A DNA stretch of 64,000 bases from Paenibacillus athensensis (GTDB lineage Bacteria > Bacillota > Bacilli > Paenibacillales > NBRC-103111): positions 434,001 to 498,000 of the forward strand of contig NZ_MYFO02000002.1 in NCBI RefSeq assembly GCF_004514475.2. Reading direction: 5' to 3'. Made by a program: the position numbers and the translations under genes. The number at the start of each line of letters is the position of its first letter. Position 1 is the first letter of the stretch. Shown one piece after another: positions 59,829-64,000 of this stretch. Under the pieces are notes generated by a model that worked only from the letters and a program-made list of their open reading frames with translations, did no database searches and was not told where the DNA came from.

Positions 59829-59862
59829 AACAGCCGGACGCTTGCATCAAGCGCCGGCTGTT
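59829..59862. terminator. Strong hairpin between convergent genes
   Basis: AACAGCCGGACGCTTG and its complement enclose a three-base loop with one mismatch. No T-run follows, so it may be a terminator for both directions only in part. Confidence 0.5.
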
Positions 59863-59918
59863 CGTCATTTACGGGACCGTCGCGGGCCCCATTTGCGCGT
59901 ATCGCTGCGGCTTCCATG

Positions 59919-60125
59919 TTAGAAGCCTTTGTATTGCGGTTCTTCGGCTTCGAGCTGCTGGACGCGGGAAGCGACCTGATCGACGACCTGCTGCGTCGTT
60001 TTGGCGGCATTCTCAAACAGCTGCTTCGCTTCCTGATTTTGCGTGCTCAGCGCGAACGTTTCGAGGTTGGCTTGCGCGCTTTTGAGCGAGGCGAGCGTCG
60101 TTTTGACTTGTGCGGCTACGGTCAA
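59919..60125 (-). CDS. DUF1657 protein
   Basis: A 68-residue helical protein (TVAAQVKTTLASLKSAQANLETFALSTQNQEAKQLFENAA in part). DUF1657 proteins accompany spoVA-type operons in spore formers. The TTG at 60125 is chosen because AAAGGAGG lies 8 bp upstream and because family members begin at this Thr-Val. A GTG at 60134 overlaps that site. Divergent from the DUF421-DUF1657 gene. The promoter region contains a GTATATTA box that could be a forespore (sigma-F/G) -10. Confidence 0.82.
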   Translation of the reverse strand: MTVAAQVKTTLASLKSAQANLETFALSTQNQEAKQLFENAAKTTQQVVDQVASRVQQLEAEEPQYKGF

Positions 60126-60278
60126 GGTGTTCACCTCCTTTACAGCGGGATGCGCTGCTTAATATACCCGTTTCTCCGAAATCCATTATTTCAAAATAGT
60201 GCCAATCCTCTCGCATTCATAGCCCCCGGCAAAATGGCGAATAATGACCTTTGTTGAAGCAAAGGAGGATAACCGGAC

Positions 60279-61136
60279 ATGGACTGGATCCATATTGTCA
60301 TTCGTGCCTTGACGGCGCTCGTTACGCTGTTTATTTTTACGCGGATACTCGGTAAAAAGCAGATTTCTCAGCTGACGTTTTTCGAATACATTACGGGCAT
60401 CGTAATCGGGGATGTGGCCGGAACTACTTCGACCGATATCGAGCAGCATTTTTTTCACGGGATTCTGGCGATGACGGTTTGGTTTATCGTTCCGCTTTTG
60501 CTGGAGATGCTGACGCTCAAAAGCAAGACGCTGCGCCACTGGTTCGAAGGCAAAGGCAGAGTGCTGATCAAGGACGGCAAGGTGCTGGAAGATAATTTGA
60601 AAAAAGAGCGCTACACCGCCGACGAGCTGCTGGAGCAGTTGCGGACGAAAAGCGTGTTTCGCCTCGCCGACGTCGAATTTGCGATGCTGGAAGCAAGCGG
60701 CGAGCTGAGCGTGCTGCTCAAAAGCGACAAGCAGCCATTTACTCCGGCTCATCTGGGCGTCAAGACGGTCGCGGAGAAGCCATCGCAAACCGTCATTATG
60801 GACGGCGTTATTCAGGACGAGCCGCTGGCGACCGCGGGACGAAGCCGCGGCTGGCTGCACACGGAGCTGGACAAGCTGGGCATTCCGGTAGAGAACGTGT
60901 TTTTGGCCCAAGTCGATATGTTCGGTGATTTGACCGTCGATACGTATGATGACAAGCTGAAAATTCCCCAGCCGTCACAGCGGCCGCTGCTGCTGGCCAC
61001 ATTGAAAAAATGCCAGGCCGATCTGGAGCTGTTTGCGCTGGCCACGACGCACGAGCGGGCCAAGGCGATGTACAGCGAAAGCTCGCGGCAGATGCAGAGG
61101 GTGCTGAGCGATGTCGAAGTATTGTTGAAGGCATAA
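60279..61136 (+). CDS. DUF421-DUF1657 membrane protein (2Duf/YetF-like)
   Basis: A 285-residue protein. Three N-terminal membrane segments (about 5-80) and a soluble DUF421/YetF domain (RHWFEGKGRVLIKDGKVLEDNLKKERYTADELLEQLR in part) are followed by a C-terminal DUF1657 domain (ATLKKCQADLELFALATTHERAKAMYSES in part). This two-domain layout is that of 2Duf from the mobile spoVA2 operon, reported to raise wet-heat resistance of spores, probably in the spore inner membrane. AAAGGAGG precedes the ATG. It is 27 bp upstream of spoVAC. Confidence 0.85.
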   Translation: MDWIHIVIRALTALVTLFIFTRILGKKQISQLTFFEYITGIVIGDVAGTTSTDIEQHFFHGILAMTVWFIVPLLLEMLTLKSKTLRHWFEGKGRVLIKDGKVLEDNLKKERYTADELLEQLRTKSVFRLADVEFAMLEASGELSVLLKSDKQPFTPAHLGVKTVAEKPSQTVIMDGVIQDEPLATAGRSRGWLHTELDKLGIPVENVFLAQVDMFGDLTVDTYDDKLKIPQPSQRPLLLATLKKCQADLELFALATTHERAKAMYSESSRQMQRVLSDVEVLLKA

Positions 61137-61163
61137 ATTCAAGCGCAAGGGGGAGCGGCCCTC

Positions 61164-61637
61164 ATGGCCAATAATAAGAAGAAAAATATGACAATGACCC
61201 AGCAGGAATACCAGCAGCTGGCCAAGCGCATCGAGCCCAAGCGGCCGGTGTTGAAAAATTGTTTGCGCGCCTTTCTTGTCGGCGGCATCATCTGCGTGAT
61301 CGGTCAAGCGCTGATGGAGTTGTTTATTCACAAGTTCGGGTTTACGGAAAAAACAGCCGGCAATCCGACTGTGGCGGTGCTGATTTTTATTTCCGTCGTT
61401 TTGACGAGCTTCGGCGTGTACGACAAAATCGCCCAGTGGGCCGGGGCCGGCTCGGCTGTGCCGGTCACGGGCTTTGCCAACTCGCTGTGCTCGGCAGCCA
61501 TTGAGCACCGCGCCGAGGGCGTTGTGCTGGGCATTGGCGGCAACATGTTCAAGCTGGCCGGCTCGGTGATCGTCTTTGGGATCGTGACGGCGTTTATTGT
61601 CGGGATTATCCATCTATTGCTTGGAGTGGGGAGGTGA
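61164..61637 (+). CDS. spoVAC: Stage V sporulation protein AC
   Basis: A 157-residue membrane protein that forms part of the SpoVA channel for dipicolinic acid in the spore inner membrane. Four membrane segments. Typical sequence is NCLRAFLVGGIICVIGQALMELF and ITSFGVYDKIAQWAGAGSAVPVTGFANSLCSAAIEHRAEG (quoted in part, here LTSFG). AGGGGGAG precedes the ATG. Coupled to spoVAD. Confidence 0.93.
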   Translation: MANNKKKNMTMTQQEYQQLAKRIEPKRPVLKNCLRAFLVGGIICVIGQALMELFIHKFGFTEKTAGNPTVAVLIFISVVLTSFGVYDKIAQWAGAGSAVPVTGFANSLCSAAIEHRAEGVVLGIGGNMFKLAGSVIVFGIVTAFIVGIIHLLLGVGR

Positions 61638-61642
61638 GGACG

Positions 61643-62662
61643 ATGCTCAAGGGTCATCAGAGCTGGACATTTGCCAGCAAGCCTGTCATTGCGGCAACGG
61701 CGACGGTCGTCGGTCCCGACGAGGGGCTGGGACCGCTCGGCGACGAATTCGACATCGTCCACGGCGACGCGACGGTCGGGCAAAAAACGTGGGAGAAGGC
61801 GGAAAAGGCGCTGCTGGAGGAAGCGGCGCAGCGCGTGCTGGACAAGGCCGGGCTGACCGGCGGCCAGGTGCAATTCTACATCGGCGGCGATTTGATGAAC
61901 CAGATTATCTCCAATACGTTTGCTGCGCGCACGCTCAATATGCCGTATATCGGCATTTTCGGAGCGTGTTCAACGTCGATGGAAGGGCTGGCGCTGGCTG
62001 CGCAGCTAATGGACGCCGGCGCGGCGAATCACGTTATGTGCGGCACATGCAGCCATAACAGCACCGCCGAGAAGCAGTTCCGCTATCCGACGGAATACGG
62101 CTCGCAGAAGCCGCCGACGGCGCAGTATACGGTGACGGGCGCCGGTGCGGCTCTGCTGGCGCGCGAGGGTACGGGGCCGGTGGTTACAGCCGCGACGATC
62201 GGCCGGATCGTCGATATGGGCATCAAGGACCCGTTCAATATGGGCGCGGCGATGGCGCCCGCTGCGGTCGATACGATCACGGCGCACTGCCGTGATCTGG
62301 AGATTGAGCCGGGCCACTACGATTTGATCGTGACCGGCGATTTGGGAGCGGTGGGCTATGCGATTGCCAATGAGCTATTCGCGAAGCACCGCTTTCCGAT
62401 TGAGCAGACCGTCTACGACGACTGCGGTCTGATGATTTATGACCGTGAGAAGCAGGCGGTGCAGTCCGGCGGCAGCGGCTGCGGCTGCTCGGCGACCGTG
62501 ACGTACGGTCATCTGCTCAAGCGGATGCAGCGCGGCGAGCTGCGCCGCATCCTTGTTGTGGCGACGGGCGCGCTGCTGTCGCCGCTGTCGTTCCAGCAGG
62601 GCGAAAGCATTCCGTGCATCGCCCATGCCGTTGCGATTGAAGCGGGAGGTGAAGCGTCATGA
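61643..62662 (+). CDS. spoVAD: Stage V sporulation protein AD
   Basis: A 339-residue thiolase-fold protein that binds dipicolinic acid and docks on the SpoVA channel. It shows [16 protein letters not shown]-type [42 protein letters not shown] and [25 protein letters not shown] (each in part). The ATG at 61643 follows GGGAGGTGAGG, so the gene begins 5 bp after spoVAC. Overlaps spoVAE by four bases. Confidence 0.93.
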   Translation: MLKGHQSWTFASKPVIAATATVVGPDEGLGPLGDEFDIVHGDATVGQKTWEKAEKALLEEAAQRVLDKAGLTGGQVQFYIGGDLMNQIISNTFAARTLNMPYIGIFGACSTSMEGLALAAQLMDAGAANHVMCGTCSHNSTAEKQFRYPTEYGSQKPPTAQYTVTGAGAALLAREGTGPVVTAATIGRIVDMGIKDPFNMGAAMAPAAVDTITAHCRDLEIEPGHYDLIVTGDLGAVGYAIANELFAKHRFPIEQTVYDDCGLMIYDREKQAVQSGGSGCGCSATVTYGHLLKRMQRGELRRILVVATGALLSPLSFQQGESIPCIAHAVAIEAGGEAS

Positions 62663-63012
62663 TGCAATTTGTGTGGGCCTTTGTGATCGGCGGGGCCATT
62701 TGCGTGCTCGGCCAGCTGCTGATCGATGTGGGCAAGCTGACCCCGGCGCATACGATGAGCACGCTGGTTGTGCTGGGGGCTATTGCCGATGGCGTTGGCA
62801 TTTACGACCCGTTCATCAAATTTGCCGGAGCAGGCGCCACTGTGCCGATTACGAGCTTTGGCAACGCGCTTGTGCACGGCGCGCTGGAGGAGCTGCAGCA
62901 GGACGGCTATATCGGGATTATTACCGGCATCTTCGAGGTGACGAGCGCCGGTATTTCATCGGCGATTATTTTCTCGTTTCTCGCCGCGATTATCGTGCGG
63001 CCTAAGGGCTGA
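62659..63012 (+). CDS. spoVAE: Stage V sporulation protein AE (AEb type)
   Basis: A 117-residue membrane protein of the SpoVAC/AE family with about four segments ([53 protein letters not shown]). It completes the minimal AC-AD-AEb channel set. GGGAGGTGAAG precedes the ATGATG start. Confidence 0.92.
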   Translation: MMQFVWAFVIGGAICVLGQLLIDVGKLTPAHTMSTLVVLGAIADGVGIYDPFIKFAGAGATVPITSFGNALVHGALEELQQDGYIGIITGIFEVTSAGISSAIIFSFLAAIIVRPKG

Positions 63013-63101
63013 CTCTCTGGCTGCGCATGCTGCCGGACGCGTCCCTATGCTTACAAGCCGCTACCGTCAGCTTTTGTGCAAAGCGTTATTTCGATTTGAT
63101 T

Positions 63102-63127
63102 ACCCCGCGCGGCGGGGTTTTTTTGCG
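63102..63127 (+). terminator. Terminator of the spoVA-type operon
   Basis: ACCCCGC and GCGGGGT pair around a short loop, followed by seven Ts. Confidence 0.85.
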
Positions 63128-63444
63128 TTGTACAGCGTTTGCTCTGCAGGCATCTGCTTGCAAATCCGAACTCATTGGTTATTATTTACAAACAAATTCA
63201 GCAATTTTGCAAGTATACGGACAATTCGCTTTCCTGTTACACTAGAAGCATGTTATGTCCGTTGGCAGCGGCGTTGGTTTGTCGCTCTTGTCTCACCCGC
63301 CCACTGAGGCGCATGTGCCGACGCCTTGGTGCTTGCCTGCATGGCGGCTGATTTTGGCAAGCGCTTTCGCGCCGCCGCACCGGCTGATTACGACCCATTT
63401 TTCCCGGAGCTTGTCGGGATAGCCCTTGAAGGAGGATTCGGAAC
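63128..63444. other. Intergenic stretch before the MoxR gene
   Basis: No supported gene. Bases 63180-63245 are AT-rich and may hold the MoxR promoter (TACACT box at 63237-63242), but no clear -35 at normal spacing is seen. Confidence 0.4.
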
Positions 63445-64000
63445 ATGGAAACCGTCGCTCAACAGCATCTTCATGTATTGAACCGTTTGAAAAGCAATCT
63501 TGAAACCTGCATTCTCGGCAAAAGCGAAGAGATTTCCCTGCTCTTAACCGCACTGCTGGCCGGAGGCCACGTGCTGCTGGAGGATGTCCCCGGCACCGGC
63601 AAAACCGTGCTGATCAAAGCGCTCGCCCGCTCGGTGGAGGCTCAATACCGGCGCATTCAGTGCAACCCCGATTTATTGCCTACCGATATTACGGGCGTGT
63701 CCATATACCACCCCAAGGAAGAAAAGTTTCTGTTCCGCTCCGGTCCGATCATGACGAATATTTTGCTTGTGGACGAAATCAACCGCGCCACGACCAAGAC
63801 GCAATCGGCGCTGCTGGAAGCGATGGAGGAGCGACAAATTACCGTTGACGGCGATTTGTACGAGCTACCGCCTTTGTTCCTCATGCTCGCGACGCAAAAC
63901 CCGATCGACTTCGAAGGCACGTATTCGCTGCCTGAAGCACAGCTGGATCGCTTTATGCTCAAGCTAAGCCTCGGCTATCCGAGCGAAACCGCGGAGCAGC
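63445..64000 (+). CDS. MoxR-family AAA+ ATPase (incomplete, runs off the window)
   Basis: The first 185 residues of a chaperone-like AAA+ ATPase. Walker A is [17 protein letters not shown], followed by [15 protein letters not shown], Walker [28 protein letters not shown], sensor 1 [25 protein letters not shown] (quoted in part). MoxR proteins help mature or activate partner proteins, usually with DUF58 and transglutaminase-like proteins encoded downstream, which would lie beyond this window. GAAGGAGGATTC precedes the ATG. Confidence 0.93.
   Translation, partial: METVAQQHLHVLNRLKSNLETCILGKSEEISLLLTALLAGGHVLLEDVPGTGKTVLIKALARSVEAQYRRIQCNPDLLPTDITGVSIYHPKEEKFLFRSGPIMTNILLVDEINRATTKTQSALLEAMEERQITVDGDLYELPPLFLMLATQNPIDFEGTYSLPEAQLDRFMLKLSLGYPSETAEQ

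Overview
The window looks like a chromosomal segment of an endospore-forming, fairly GC-rich Firmicute, most likely Paenibacillus or a close relative. The reasons are strong AAGGAGG-type ribosome binding sites, frequent GTG and TTG starts, a spoVA-type spore operon, a YfiY/YfiZ/YfhA-like ferric siderophore importer, multidomain secreted glycanases, and many small one-component regulators (AraC, ArsR, PadR, LysR, MerR, YafY/WYL, MarR). No rRNA, tRNA, CRISPR array, insertion sequence or prophage was recognised.

Layout. 1-12.3 kb: an AraC regulator, a secreted GH87-type alpha-1,3-glucanase, a DEAD-box helicase with a hexapeptide-repeat tail, an ArsR/SRPBCC pair, a PadR-DUF4180 fusion, a frameshifted small secreted-protein gene, a GH30 glycosidase under a XylR-like operator, and a LysR/ilvE divergent pair. 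12.4-19 kb: a methyltransferase and a MerR-methyltransferase fusion that share a 19-bp-spacer promoter design, an esterase lipoprotein, an ABC exporter divergent from a WYL regulator, and small membrane proteins. 19.3-20.5 kb: an overlapping two-gene unit with a DUF3990 (ADP-ribosyltransferase-like) protein. 20.9-25.1 kb: a ferric siderophore importer (two permeases and an ATPase on minus, binding lipoprotein on plus) around a divergent promoter pair with two Fur boxes. 25.4-38.6 kb: a nine-gene siderophore operon. 39-44.4 kb: an ArsR/SRPBCC pair, an LLM-type flavin monooxygenase behind a leader terminator, a dienelactone hydrolase, an MFS exporter and a MarR regulator. 44.6-53.7 kb: a chemoreceptor and a signalling hub (NIT-HAMP-GAF-kinase with three receivers, CheR, CheB, and a receiver-kinase). 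53.8-58.1 kb: three MerR regulators, an SDR protein and a DHA2 exporter. 58.6-63 kb: spore-related genes, namely a cell-wall amidase, DUF1657, a DUF421-DUF1657 (2Duf-like) protein, SpoVAC, SpoVAD and SpoVAE. The window ends inside a MoxR ATPase.

The most interesting system is the operon at 25433-38597. It is transcribed from a promoter whose 17-bp spacer holds a perfect Fur box. It joins a complete rhizobactin/schizokinen-type set (diaminobutyrate aminotransferase and decarboxylase, two IucA/IucC synthetases, N-acetyltransferase, N-hydroxylase) to the petrobactin catechol module (AsbC ligase, a fused AsbD-AsbE protein, AsbF dehydroshikimate dehydratase). The predicted product is a citrate siderophore that carries a hydroxamate arm and a 3,4-dihydroxybenzoyl arm. 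Several of its enzymes hold unusual low-complexity insertions. The importer next door is the type expected to take up citrate-hydroxamate siderophores, so synthesis and uptake probably respond to iron together through Fur.

All calls come from reading the sequence and protein motifs. No database search was run.
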